64,000 nucleotides of DNA, taken from assembly GCF_030160715.1 (NCBI RefSeq), contig NZ_BSOW01000028.1, positions 62,001 to 126,000 on the forward strand. Direction: 5' to 3'. This document shows positions 53,381 to 62,769 of this stretch, in pieces. Below the pieces are notes generated by a model. That model saw only the letters and a list, made by a program, of their open reading frames with translations. It was not told the DNA's origin and did not search any database. A program made the position numbers and the translations under genes. The stretch comes from Bradyrhizobium iriomotense. Lineage in GTDB: Bacteria > Pseudomonadota > Alphaproteobacteria > Rhizobiales > Xanthobacteraceae. Position 1 is the first letter of the stretch; each line of letters opens with the position of its first letter.

Positions 53381-54574
53381 ATGCTCGATACCAGAGCTCC
53401 ATCCTTACCGCGGCCAATGCTGCCTTTTTTTGATGTTGTTCTTCCAAAATGGATAGAATTGGCCCTGGGCTCCCAGGCCCCCGATTTTTCTCCGACGCCT
53501 GCAAAACCCGACCTCAGTAAATTTGAGATCCCCCGCGAGCTGGTCGAGCCATTGCTGTGGGCATTCCGGCAAACCAACACTCTGGCGGACGCGCTGTTCT
53601 ACGATGTCGGCTTGCTCGGGCTGCGCCTCTTGACGCGAGGCATTCTGGTGACCACCACCTCGACCCCGCAGCTGGCGGCGTCTGCAGAAATCAACCTCGC
53701 CGCCGCACAAGCCGCCGCCAAAATCATCAATCTGAGTGCGCAAGCCAATCCCGAAGGCACAATACTGGTGATCGACGCGCACCATGCCCCTTTTGTTCAG
53801 ACCTACGATGACGTGCAGAACTTCTTGCAGGATGGACTGTCTTTCAGGCCCAGCCGGGGTGGCGGGCCAAGGCCTGTCAAGATCATCACCGTGACGGGCG
53901 TCGGCAGCTCGGCGCTGGGTTCTGCGGCCTTTGCCTGGAACGTGTCGGAGTCGCTGCGCCAACCGGTCGCGGCGATCGTGCCCGGCTATGGGCTTGCCGA
54001 CATCATTCCGCAAGCACTCGGCGGGTGGTTCGGCTTCGGTGTTCACGACTTCGCACGGCGCGTGTCTCAACAATTGCTCGCAAGTGGTGGCTGGGAACTC
54101 GCCAAGGTCGGGCGGCACCTGGCCTCTACCGCCATCGGCGATGAAGCTTTCCGGACCGGCAGCCCGGAGAGCGACATCCTGCACGAAGTTCTCAAGCGCG
54201 CCGAACAAATCGAGCGCCTCTACGGCCACAGCAAGGGCGCACTCTGCATTCAGAACGCCGTCCGCAGTCTGCCGGCCGAACGCACCCGCCGCTTGCATGT
54301 CACCACGTTCGGCTGCGTGATTCAGGAGGAGACTGACGCCGACTACAACCAGGTCATGGGCAACATTGACGGTCTTGGGCAGCTCAACTCCTGGGGCAAT
54401 TGGCCAGAGCACTGGATCAAGGGCTGGCACAGCACCAATTCGTTGCTGCCGCTGACAATGCCGGTCGCCGATCTCGTGAAGAAAGATGTTCGTGCCGAAG
54501 ATCCTGTCACGATTGACGAGACCGTGCTCCAGAATGCTCTGGTCGCAGCGCTAGCTAAACTGCAGCCGCGATAG
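53381..54574 (+). CDS. Alpha/beta-hydrolase-like protein
   Basis: A 397-residue protein from an ATG preceded by GAGGAGAGCGCG, which settles the start within a longer frame. The second half looks like an alpha/beta hydrolase: RPVKIITVTGVGSSALGSAA (about 165-184) leads in, and RLYGHSKGALCIQNAV (about 282-297) contains a GXSXG-like elbow with Ser. An early hydrophobic region (about 60-95) might be a membrane contact. No named family is recognised; lipase or esterase activity is inference from the elbow. Confidence 0.7.
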   Translation: MLDTRAPSLPRPMLPFFDVVLPKWIELALGSQAPDFSPTPAKPDLSKFEIPRELVEPLLWAFRQTNTLADALFYDVGLLGLRLLTRGILVTTTSTPQLAASAEINLAAAQAAAKIINLSAQANPEGTILVIDAHHAPFVQTYDDVQNFLQDGLSFRPSRGGGPRPVKIITVTGVGSSALGSAAFAWNVSESLRQPVAAIVPGYGLADIIPQALGGWFGFGVHDFARRVSQQLLASGGWELAKVGRHLASTAIGDEAFRTGSPESDILHEVLKRAEQIERLYGHSKGALCIQNAVRSLPAERTRRLHVTTFGCVIQEETDADYNQVMGNIDGLGQLNSWGNWPEHWIKGWHSTNSLLPLTMPVADLVKKDVRAEDPVTIDETVLQNALVAALAKLQPR

Positions 54575-54760
54575 CCGTGAGCAGGGCAGAGCTATCGGTC
54601 ATCCCTCCGTCGGCTCAGGAGGCCGGCCCGAAGCTGGCGTCTGAGAGCAATACTGCGGGTCTGCTGCTGCCATGCAAAGCGGCAGGAAGATTTCCGAATC
54701 ATGCCTGATACACTGCTGAGAGCACGGTGACAGATCAGGCTCATCTGGAGACAACGCATC

Positions 54761-55924
54761 ATGACTTTACGCATTGCTGTTTGTGCCATGTGCCTGGCCG
54801 GCCTCGTCGACAGCAGCCTGGCGCTGGCCGGAACCAACGATATCCTGATCGGCCTTGACAGCAAGATCACCTATGGTCCCGAGGGGCAGATGAACGGCGC
54901 TCCGGGTGATGACGCCGTGCTGGTCGTGGATATCTCCGAGCCCGCCAAACCCAGGATCCGCGCCAGCCTGCCGCTGTCGAATTCGCTGCTGGGCCCGCCG
55001 ACCAACCTGCAGATCACACCTGACGGCAAGCTTGGCCTGGTTGCCAATTCCGTGGTTCACGTCCAAGACGGCAACGCCTGGAAGCCGGTTCCGGATGACA
55101 AGCTGTACGTGATTGACCTCACCACCGACCCGCCGAAATTGATCGACACGGTTACCGTGGGGCGGCAGCCGTCCGGTCTCTCGATCTCCAAGAAGGGCGA
55201 TCTCGCGTTGATCGCCAATCGAGATAGCAAGAGTGTCTCTGTCGTCTCGATACAGGGCTTGACGGTCAAGGTCGTAGGCGAGGTACCGCTGGAGCAACAA
55301 GCTGTCGCCGTCGTCATCGCACCCGACGGCAAACGCGCCTTTGTCTGCCTTAACCTTGCAAACAAGATTGGCGTGTTGACGATCGACGGACAAAACGTGA
55401 CCTACGACAAGTCGATGGACATTCCATCGGCATTCAATCCCTACAACATCGACATCACACCAGACGGCAAATACGTCATCGCCTCGAACACCGGCGCACA
55501 GAAGAACAACGCCGATGCCGAGGTGATTATCGAAGCGACCGGACCCCATCCCCACGTGGTCGACGTGATGACCCCTGGTACCGGACCCGAAGGCTTCGCC
55601 ATCGCGCCGGATGGGAAGACCGCAGCCACCCCGCTGCTGCTCGGCACTGCGGCAAAAGACAGCGACTGGTTCAAGACCAAAACCGGCGAACTCGTTCTGA
55701 TATCGATCGGCACCGATGGTAAGCTGACGGTGACTGCGCGTGCGCCGCTCGGCGGCCTGCCGGAGGGTATCGCTTACAGTCCGAACAGCGACTACCTGTA
55801 TGTGGCCAACTATTTCGAGAAGGACCTGCAGGTGTTTCAGCTCACGAGCGGCAAGCTGACCGAGGTAGGGCCCAGGCTGAAGTTGCCAGGCCAGCCGGCA
55901 TCCATGCGCGCGCCAGCGCGGTAG
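54761..55924 (+). CDS. Exported YVTN-type beta-propeller protein
   Basis: A 387-residue periplasmic protein with a signal peptide (about 1-23). It contains about seven repeats of the type ITPDGKLGLVANS, ISKKGDLALIANRDSKSVSVV and YSPNSDYLYVANYFEKDLQV, the YVTN/lactonase-like propeller signature. Related proteins bind or hydrolyse small molecules, but no catalytic residues are evident. It is followed after 240 bases by another exported protein on the same strand. Intact in a region otherwise full of pseudogenes. Confidence 0.8.
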   Translation: MTLRIAVCAMCLAGLVDSSLALAGTNDILIGLDSKITYGPEGQMNGAPGDDAVLVVDISEPAKPRIRASLPLSNSLLGPPTNLQITPDGKLGLVANSVVHVQDGNAWKPVPDDKLYVIDLTTDPPKLIDTVTVGRQPSGLSISKKGDLALIANRDSKSVSVVSIQGLTVKVVGEVPLEQQAVAVVIAPDGKRAFVCLNLANKIGVLTIDGQNVTYDKSMDIPSAFNPYNIDITPDGKYVIASNTGAQKNNADAEVIIEATGPHPHVVDVMTPGTGPEGFAIAPDGKTAATPLLLGTAAKDSDWFKTKTGELVLISIGTDGKLTVTARAPLGGLPEGIAYSPNSDYLYVANYFEKDLQVFQLTSGKLTEVGPRLKLPGQPASMRAPAR

Positions 55925-56166
55925 TGATCCGCAGCCGTCGCCACGCTGGTCAAAGATAAGCGCAACTGAGAATTCGGCGTCAGGTTCTGGTGTGCTGCGC
56001 CGTCGTGTCCTCAAAGGCCGCCGGCCAGACACCTACACCGTCGCGGCTGACTTGTTGGGCCAAGGGCCGGAGTGAGGCGGCGAGCCGGCATGGTATGGAC
56101 GTTGCCAGCGAGACTGTCCTTTGCGCTGGCCAAGTGTAAGCATGTGATTTTTGAAAGGAGCTTTTC

Positions 56167-56610
56167 ATGCGGACTTTCCTATCGGCAGTCGCGCTAGTCG
56201 CCTCGGTCGCGACCGCTCATGCCGGACCGAAGGAGGATGCCTACCAAGTGGTAGAGAAGTGGGGCAAGGCGTTCACCAATGGCGAAGTCGATGCAATCGT
56301 CAACCTCTATGCGCCAGATGCCTTGATGATTGGGACATTGGGAAAAGCCGTGCTGACGAAACCAGAACAGATCCGCAAATACTTTGACGTGGCACTAAAC
56401 TCCGACAAGCCCCGCACCGCCATCCTCGACAGTTCGGAAGCCACGGTGATCGATGACAGCACGGTCGTGATCGTGGGGTTTGACACCATCACGGGCACGA
56501 AAGACGGGCAACAAACGGTTGGCAAGGGCCGCGTGACGTTCGTAGTTGCTAAACGCGGATCTGATTGGATGATTGTGCACATGCACCGGTCTCCATTGCC
56601 GGCAACATAA
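56167..56610 (+). CDS. Exported SnoaL-like (SgcJ/EcaC-type) protein
   Basis: A 147-residue protein with a signal peptide (about 1-19, ending AHA). The rest is a cone-shaped alpha+beta barrel of the NTF2-like superfamily: EKWGKAFTNGEVDAIVNLYA, ALMIGT, and the end DWMIVHMHRSPLP, as in SgcJ/EcaC and calcium/calmodulin kinase II association domains. GAAAGGAGCTTTTC before the ATG is a strong ribosome binding site. Substrate unknown. Probably a chromosomal-type housekeeping or stress protein rather than part of the mobile region. Confidence 0.8.
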   Translation: MRTFLSAVALVASVATAHAGPKEDAYQVVEKWGKAFTNGEVDAIVNLYAPDALMIGTLGKAVLTKPEQIRKYFDVALNSDKPRTAILDSSEATVIDDSTVVIVGFDTITGTKDGQQTVGKGRVTFVVAKRGSDWMIVHMHRSPLPAT

Positions 56611-56860
56611 GAACAAAGGCAAAGCCCGCGATCTACGTTGTCAATATGCGACCAACATGACTCGGTCGCTAGAAGTATGAAAGCCGACTCAGGACTTATA
56701 TCCTTTTCATGTGGACCTTGCTTGGAACAACAGCCAACCGCGCACGCTCGGCACAGCTCGCGGCGTTATTCCCACGCAAAGCGATTCAGCAAATAACCGT
56801 AAATGGCCTGGCATGGAGTTGCGACGTCGCGACAAGCGCGACGTCGCCCAACCCGAACGA

Positions 56861-58205
56861 TCAGTCCGCGTCGTGGCAATCGCTCTTGCCCTGGTCGCGG
56901 GCGCAGGCGTCGCGCTCGTCAGCCCGCTGGTCGTAATCGAAGTCGGTCCCGGGCGTGAACGAGATGCCGCGGAGCACTTCGCCAAAGCGAGCAGTACGCA
57001 CCGTAATGAACCTTTCGCCCGCGGGCAGTGTGGCGGCGGCGATTTTATCGGTGATCTTCACCAGCTTGTTCGGATCGGCGCCCTGGTCGCCACTGCCGCT
57101 CACGGTCGAGGTGATCGCCCAGATGGTTGCGGTACCGTCCCGATTGACGCGCCCCGTAATGTTGCGGAGCCCGTCGGTCGCTGGTGACCAGGGAAGGCCG
57201 GTCACGCTGTTGGTGCCGGTCGGATAGTTCTCGACCGTATAGGGCACGCCAAGATCAAGGCCGGCCTGCAGCGTATACGCCAGTGTCCAGGAGCCGGTCG
57301 CGTCGTTGAACACCCATTTCTGCAGACCCGCGGTGGTCTGCGCCGCAGCCTCCGTGTAGGTGTTGGCGCCGGAACTGTAGGTAGCGGTGCCGTCGCCCTC
57401 GTCGGCGACATAAAGCGTCTTGGGACTCGCAAACCAGATTCCGAACGGGAAGGTCGTCGCGGTCTTCGCCAGATTGGTCGGAAATCCCTTCAGCACGCAC
57501 ATGTTGTAGGGCGTCACACCAAGCGTCTGCAGCTGCGCGGCGGTGTAGACGGTCGCAGTCGTCGGCAACGTTGCGGTCGCGCTTGGCAGCGCCTACGCCA
57601 TTTGGGCAGGCCAGCGGTTTACCGTTGGCGTCGAAGCCGGAATTGTCGATGAAATAGACGGTGTTGACACCGTTGCTGCCGCTGCCCTTCGTCATATAGA
57701 TGACATTGTTAAAGACCGTGAGGCCGCGGAAGTTGGTGTCCTTGCCGGTCTTGTCGGCCTTCAGCCCGAGCTGGGTGACGTTGAAGCTACCGACCGGCGT
57801 CGGCAGGCCGGGATCGGGCTGCTGCGCGAGCGGAACGCGCGCTTCTTTCACGAGCTGTGCACCCGCGGCAATGATGATGCCGTTCGGCTGCGGATTGCCG
57901 CCATTGCCGGCGTTGCCGACCGTGTAGAATACGTTGGCGCCTTGCTTGTCTTTCAGGATCGCGGCACGCCCATTGTTGCCGCTATAGGCGTTGGTCTTGG
58001 TGAAACGGAAACTGCCATTCTCATCGACGGTCGCGACAACGCGGAAATCGCTCGCGGTCACCGAGTTTGTCGGGTCGACCACGGCAGGCGTATTGGAGTT
58101 GGAGACATCAATCGCGCCGACCGGTGCGAGATAGCCCATGAACGAAACGAAGCGGCGATCGAGCGAAAGATTGAGCGCAATTTGATCGCGGGATCTTCGG
58201 CGCAA
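56861..58205 (-). pseudogene. Exported-type hypothetical protein, truncated and frameshifted
   Basis: Reads SLDRRFVSFMGYLAPVGAID, then NAYSGNNGRAAILKDKQGAN and NNVIYMTKGSGSNGVNTVYF, and after a frame change near 57585 resumes LPSATATLPTTATVYTAAQL and NITGRVNRDGTATIWAIT. I know this pattern from secreted beta-propeller-like proteins of Bradyrhizobium. The 5' end with the signal peptide is replaced by the wHTH fragment at 58176, and the 3' end is lost before 56861. One extra base in GTAGGCGCTGCC explains the frameshift. Confidence 0.7.
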
Positions 58206-58461
58206 GGTGTATTATCTGGCAGAGACTTCGAAACTGCCGATCTTCAGATTAGGTTCAATGCTGCGCGCGCGGAAGTCGCTTCTCAGCCGGTACATCAAGG
58301 GGCAGGAGCAGCGCCCCGTCAAGCTACTTCAGATTCAAGCTCAAATCGCCGCACTGTCGGGGACGATCGACCAGCTTGAGCAAGCCGGATTCGATGCGGC
58401 TGAAGCACGACATCTCATGGCAGAGCGTCGCAAGGAGCTGAAAGGCATGTCGCGTCGGTAA
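58176..58461 (+). pseudogene. Excisionase-like winged-helix gene, 5'-truncated paralogue 3
   Basis: From TTTGATCGCGGGATC onward the DNA matches the gene at 32422: SRDLRRKVYYLAETSKLPIF, RLGSMLRARKSLLSRYIKGQ and LQIQAQIAALSGTIDQLEQA. The first 30 codons are missing, replaced by a pseudogene of another family, and one G is lost at the junction (TTTGGATC in the intact copy). The C-terminal helix is intact and ends in GMSRR. Confidence 0.7.
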
Positions 58462-58475
58462 GGCGGGCGCGAGGC

Positions 58476-59387
58476 TTATTTGAAGAGAACCTTTTCCAGG
58501 GCCGCAACGAGCTCCGCGCGCTTTTCCCTCGAAAGCTTGTCGAGATTCTGCTGACGCCATTTGACGGCAGGCAGATCGGCGGCAGCGGGGATGCCGAGGA
58601 GATCCCAATCAGGCTCGCCGCGCTCGAACGATACGAGAAATTTCCGGTGAGCCTCTGGCATCTTGCCAACAATTTCTTCAACCAGGGTCTTACGCGCGGC
58701 GATAAGGTTATACTTCAAAACGGGTTTGTCCGTCATACCCTCGAAGCCGTGAAGGAATTCATCGCTGATATCTTTTTGAGGCGAGCCAAGCACCTCGAAC
58801 ATCGGTCTGTCGTGACTCAAGAGATAGACGATGAAGGCCTTGCGGAGTTCATCGGTGATTCCTTCATTGGCAAGCAGATCGCGAATATCGAATAAATCAC
58901 GCGGATGCTGGCGATCTAAGGCGGCGACGATTTTCCCGCCATAGAGGTCAGCAAAAGAAACCGTGCGAGCCTCAGCGAATCCGAATGCCTCCTCAACGGC
59001 GGGACGCACGGAAGTTACGACCGGTTCGAAGACGCAGCCACGCAGCACAGGCGTGACTTCAATCTTGATCTGGACGTTCTGCGAGCGAACCACCAGTTTG
59101 ACGATCGTGTCCTCTTTACGGGTCTCATGGACCTGTGCCCCTGGGATCTTCTCTTTGATCTTGGCGACGATGCGTTTCATGGCTGCATCGATGTCGGCAA
59201 GGGATTCGGCTCGCGGCGCGACCGGAACATAGGTTAGGTCGATATCGACCGAGAGACGCGGCAAGTCGCGGACGAAAAGATTGATTGCGGTTCCCCCTTT
59301 CAGGGCGAAGCACTTCTCTTCCGTGACAAATGGGAGAGTGCGCAGCAACAGCGCGACCTGTTTTTTGTAAGTGTCAGCGAACGCCAT
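58476..59387 (-). CDS. abiEii: AbiEii-type nucleotidyltransferase toxin
   Basis: A 303-residue toxin of a type IV toxin-antitoxin/abortive infection pair. The signature FALKGGTAINLFVRDLPRLS followed by VDIDLTYVP (about 26-54) matches AbiEii/AbiGii, with the Asp pair for metal. FADLYGGKIVAALDRQHPRD (about 145-164) and DIRDLL are also typical. AbiEii-class enzymes add nucleotides to tRNA 3' ends and stop translation. Its ATG overlaps the antitoxin gene by 14 bases. Length fits the family. Confidence 0.9.
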   Translation of the reverse strand: MAFADTYKKQVALLLRTLPFVTEEKCFALKGGTAINLFVRDLPRLSVDIDLTYVPVAPRAESLADIDAAMKRIVAKIKEKIPGAQVHETRKEDTIVKLVVRSQNVQIKIEVTPVLRGCVFEPVVTSVRPAVEEAFGFAEARTVSFADLYGGKIVAALDRQHPRDLFDIRDLLANEGITDELRKAFIVYLLSHDRPMFEVLGSPQKDISDEFLHGFEGMTDKPVLKYNLIAARKTLVEEIVGKMPEAHRKFLVSFERGEPDWDLLGIPAAADLPAVKWRQQNLDKLSREKRAELVAALEKVLFK

Positions 59388-60228
59388 CGAGGTCTCCCGG
59401 CACCGTTATGTGATAGGTCGGATCGAGAACACCACCTTTTACGAGCATGCGTTTACCGTGCCCAAGATCGACGGCTTCCTTGTTAAGCCGTTTGAGCCAG
59501 GCATGGTTGTGACGGTCGGCAAAATAAAAGAAGAGACGCTTCACCTTTATGCTTGCGCAATCTTTCAGGAGCTTTTGCAAGCGATCGGGGCGAAGATTGG
59601 CAAGGCCACCAAGCAGGACATCGACCTGTTCAAAGCTTTCGTTGTTGGGCAATTCGTCGAGCAGTTCGAAAACGGCGCGCTCGGGCGTTGACAAGGTTAG
59701 AGGCCAGTCCCATTGCCCCCAATTCAGTCGAGCTATGTCGCCTCCTCGAAACGCCGTAAAATCCGTCATCTCGCCGGTTTCAACATTCCAGCGGACGCTG
59801 CTTATGCCCTTCGCGACGGGATCATTTTTGAAGAGCCGGCGGTCATTGTGGTAGACGAACTTGACGGACAGCGGCAGCTTATCAAGCCAGTATGGCGGCG
59901 ACTTGGGACCGTAGAGATGAACACGGGTCGTCGCTTGCGGCAGGTAGTGAGCGTACCCCTGCAATTCGAGCGCCGTTCGTCCGCCCACGACGAGCGGTGA
60001 ATAGTTCAGGATGCCTTGCAGGGATATGACGACCTGCTGCCAGCTCAGTTCGTAACGCGGTCTCCGGAAAACGCCTCGGGTTGGCTGTTCGAGCCAACCA
60101 CGCATCACATACAGATGTTGAAGCTGGGTGGAGTAGCCGTGCCGCTTGAGCCAGGCGGAATCCACGACCAACCCCTCGGGTAGGAGCTTGTCGAGTTGGT
60201 TTAGGAGTTGGCCCTTTTGTCTATCCAT
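59374..60228 (-). CDS. abiEi: AbiEi-type antitoxin
   Basis: A 284-residue AbiEi_3-type antitoxin. The N-terminal winged helix (LLPEGLVVDSAWLKRHGYST, LYVMRGWLEQPTRGVFRRPR) would bind the operon promoter, and the C-terminal AbiEi_3 domain (WDWPLTLSTPERAVFELLDE and on) is needed to block the toxin. The gene lies first in the operon and overlaps abiEii. A TAGTTG/CAACTA inverted repeat lies 66-87 bases upstream of the ATG. Confidence 0.9.
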   Translation of the reverse strand: MDRQKGQLLNQLDKLLPEGLVVDSAWLKRHGYSTQLQHLYVMRGWLEQPTRGVFRRPRYELSWQQVVISLQGILNYSPLVVGGRTALELQGYAHYLPQATTRVHLYGPKSPPYWLDKLPLSVKFVYHNDRRLFKNDPVAKGISSVRWNVETGEMTDFTAFRGGDIARLNWGQWDWPLTLSTPERAVFELLDELPNNESFEQVDVLLGGLANLRPDRLQKLLKDCASIKVKRLFFYFADRHNHAWLKRLNKEAVDLGHGKRMLVKGGVLDPTYHITVPGDLDGVR

Positions 60229-60293
60229 GATTGATATATTAGCATATCCTCAAACCGCCCGCCAGTTCGAAATATTCCATATAAATCAAGCTA

Positions 60294-60315
60294 TAGTTGA
60301 TAAAATTGACAACTA
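60294..60315. promoter_or_regulatory. Inverted repeat upstream of abiEi
   Basis: TAGTTG and CAACTA separated by ten AT-rich bases, inside an AT-rich promoter-like region. Probable AbiEi operator. Confidence 0.5.
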
Positions 60316-60370
60316 GTAAACCGATCCTCGCTGAAGTTTTGCCTCTTGAAAGGCGGTCATCTTGGCCGAT

Positions 60371-62743
60371 TTACGATTCCGTCTCATCGACAAGTCTAAC
60401 CTCTGCGCTGTCCTCGTCGGTCCCGTCCTTTTCTACCTCGTCTGATGCCTTCGCCTTTGCAGCCTCAACGGCGGCAGCATGTTTTTCGGCCGCCTTCAAG
60501 AAGCGGTCCCGCGCGTCAAATTCGGGGCTTCCGGGATCAGGCGCGAGCGCCTTAACCGCATCGGTGAACGCCGGAACGTCGATCAGAGGCTCGATTGCGC
60601 TCCAGTGAAAGGAGATCACCTTGCTCGTTACATGATCGCGGAGCGCATGCGACACTCCCTCAGACAGAAATCCGACCAATAGCTTCCCAAGGAGTTCCGG
60701 CTTCGTCGCAATAGAAGCGACCCAAGCTCGAGGGCCATCCACTCCCTCGAAATCGCGCCACCGATAGAGGAAATTCACGAGGTGCTTATTACCGAGCATG
60801 CCCTCGAGACCACTCGCCAAATCAGCACGCAATTTCGCAACCCAGACTTCCTTCGCCTCCTCCAGGTCAGCCGCGAACAATAAATCGGTGTCACCCTTTT
60901 CCTTGCCGTCCATATCCAGGCTGATAAGGGTCGCTGGCACAGCCAATGAATCGGATTTTCGGAGAGCATTAAGGAACGCCTGTCCGCGCTTTGCCGCATC
61001 GTCCTCGCCTCTCAAATACCAAAAAGCCGTGCGCCACGCGTTGGTGAAGGGCATTTTCCCGAACCCCATTTTGTCTGGGAGGTTTTCGGCGATGTCAAAA
61101 AGAGCAGGGAGAAAAGCGCCCGCGGACTCAAGCGGTAACTTCTTGCCAACAGCGGCTTCGTCGAGTCGCTCCATCAACTCCGGAAGGAGGTTTCTTTTCT
61201 CAAAGTCCGCAAAAGATTGAGAAATACGCTCGCGATCCGCGGATTTTTCGAGGAAATCCATAAATTCCGAGTCCGATATTTGCCCGTCCGGCAGTCGGAG
61301 CGAAAAATACCGGTCGAAATATCGCGGTGAGCATATGCGCCGCTCGGATGACCAACCCTCCTCCCAATCGCTCCCGTACCAAGAGTCCCCAAAAGCCCAA
61401 CCCACGATTGGAAAGAGCTGTGAAACGACATACTGGACCGCGTCCTTATATTCCGGTCTGGCTGCCGCGATGATTGCCTTGATCCGCTCCTTGTCGGACT
61501 CTCTTCTTTCACGCGCCGCACCGGTGATGAGGGTCCGGCTTCGGCTGATGGCAGCGTAGACGTCCGGCTCAAATAAGCGAAGAACCTCCAGCGCTACCGT
61601 GTCGATGAGATTCGTCTCAAGTACGCGCTTTCCGCTGTGAAGCGAAAACTGAACTTCAACTCCACCGACGAAGCGCTTCGCATCGCGGAGAGTCTTGAAA
61701 AAGTGCCGGAGTCCACCGACCCAGATATTACCCCACCGCTTCTGATCGAACTTCCCATCGCTAGGCAGCGGCTGAGTAATCTTCTCCAGTTCAGCAAGCA
61801 CGATCCTGCCGATGCGCTCCCCCTCAACCACTGGAACATCGAAGGCCGCCTGCACAATCTTTTCGAGATACTGCCTGCCGTCCTCACCTTCGCCGAACGC
61901 ACGCTCCAGAATGTTGCGCTGGTAGAGAAGTAAATAGGTCAAGCCTGGAAAATTCGCGTTTGCCTTGACGTGCCTGATGACGGTTCGGATCTGCTCGTCT
62001 TCCAACCGATCCATATCGTCGACAACGACGAGAACGTTTCGCGGCATTTCCTTGAGCCGCTGCTCCAGGTCGAAGCGCGAAACGTCCAGTGGTCGATCGT
62101 CCTCGCGATCTCTGCCCAAAAATCCAATAATTCTGCTGAGGATAAGAACTGCACCGGCAATGACGAGCATCGCCGTCGCGAGCATTTTTGCTGACGGCTC
62201 GAGCCATACGACACCACCGGCAACGAGAAACCCGACGCCGCTAAGCCATACCGCGGCGCTCGACGCTCGACTTCCGGCATTCTTCAACCCGCCCGACAGC
62301 GTTTCCAGGGTCTTGGCGTACCGGCGAAACTCATGCGCCCGGCGGCGAGCAAAAACTGACTGTTCAGCGTCGCCTAGCGCTACCGCAATTTCGCGGAAGA
62401 ACGCGCGAGTGATTGCCTCGTCGGTTCCCCATTGCCAGGGATTGAACGTTACAACCTGCATCTTGGTCTCGCCTGGTGGCGAAAGCACCTCGACGACACG
62501 GTTCTTGATAGACGTCTTACCCGACCCCCACTCCCCGCGCAGTGCGACCACTAGGCTTTCGCTGCCACGGTGACGATAAAGAACGCGCGCGAGAGCCCTG
62601 GCGAAATCACCCCTGCCGAGGAGATCTTCTGACGCGCTGGTGATCGGAGCATCGGCGGAGAAAGCGCCGTCGCGAAGCCTCTGTGGCTCTGGGCACCGCC
62701 AATTCCGCCAAGCCAGCTTAAGAGCTTCGATTAGCCGCATCAT
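60371..62743 (-). CDS. KAP-family P-loop NTPase
   Basis: A 790-residue KAP NTPase. Walker A is RGEWGSGKTSIKNRV (about 68-82), followed by VVTFNPWQWGTDEAI (about 95-110); two hydrophobic helices (about 160-205) are inserted within the P-loop domain, as is typical of KAP proteins; Walker B is NVLVVVDDMDRLEDEQ (about 235-250). The C-terminal 400 residues are helical and unrecognised. ATG at 62743 directly precedes another ATG. KAP NTPases are membrane-associated and common in defence islands. The upstream protease gene ends 26 bases before it on the same strand. Confidence 0.85.
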   Translation of the reverse strand: MMRLIEALKLAWRNWRCPEPQRLRDGAFSADAPITSASEDLLGRGDFARALARVLYRHRGSESLVVALRGEWGSGKTSIKNRVVEVLSPPGETKMQVVTFNPWQWGTDEAITRAFFREIAVALGDAEQSVFARRRAHEFRRYAKTLETLSGGLKNAGSRASSAAVWLSGVGFLVAGGVVWLEPSAKMLATAMLVIAGAVLILSRIIGFLGRDREDDRPLDVSRFDLEQRLKEMPRNVLVVVDDMDRLEDEQIRTVIRHVKANANFPGLTYLLLYQRNILERAFGEGEDGRQYLEKIVQAAFDVPVVEGERIGRIVLAELEKITQPLPSDGKFDQKRWGNIWVGGLRHFFKTLRDAKRFVGGVEVQFSLHSGKRVLETNLIDTVALEVLRLFEPDVYAAISRSRTLITGAARERRESDKERIKAIIAAARPEYKDAVQYVVSQLFPIVGWAFGDSWYGSDWEEGWSSERRICSPRYFDRYFSLRLPDGQISDSEFMDFLEKSADRERISQSFADFEKRNLLPELMERLDEAAVGKKLPLESAGAFLPALFDIAENLPDKMGFGKMPFTNAWRTAFWYLRGEDDAAKRGQAFLNALRKSDSLAVPATLISLDMDGKEKGDTDLLFAADLEEAKEVWVAKLRADLASGLEGMLGNKHLVNFLYRWRDFEGVDGPRAWVASIATKPELLGKLLVGFLSEGVSHALRDHVTSKVISFHWSAIEPLIDVPAFTDAVKALAPDPGSPEFDARDRFLKAAEKHAAAVEAAKAKASDEVEKDGTDEDSAEVRLVDETES

Positions 62744-62769
62744 CACTGCCGCGCCTGAGGGAACCAACG

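Noticed and set aside
53405-54430. Minus-strand frame of about 341 codons
   Set aside because: Antisense to the hydrolase-like gene, which has a strong ribosome binding site and a GXSXG-like elbow.
54767-56032. Long minus-strand open frame opposite the beta-propeller gene
   Set aside because: The plus strand has a signal peptide and YVTN repeats; the antisense frame has shadow-type composition.
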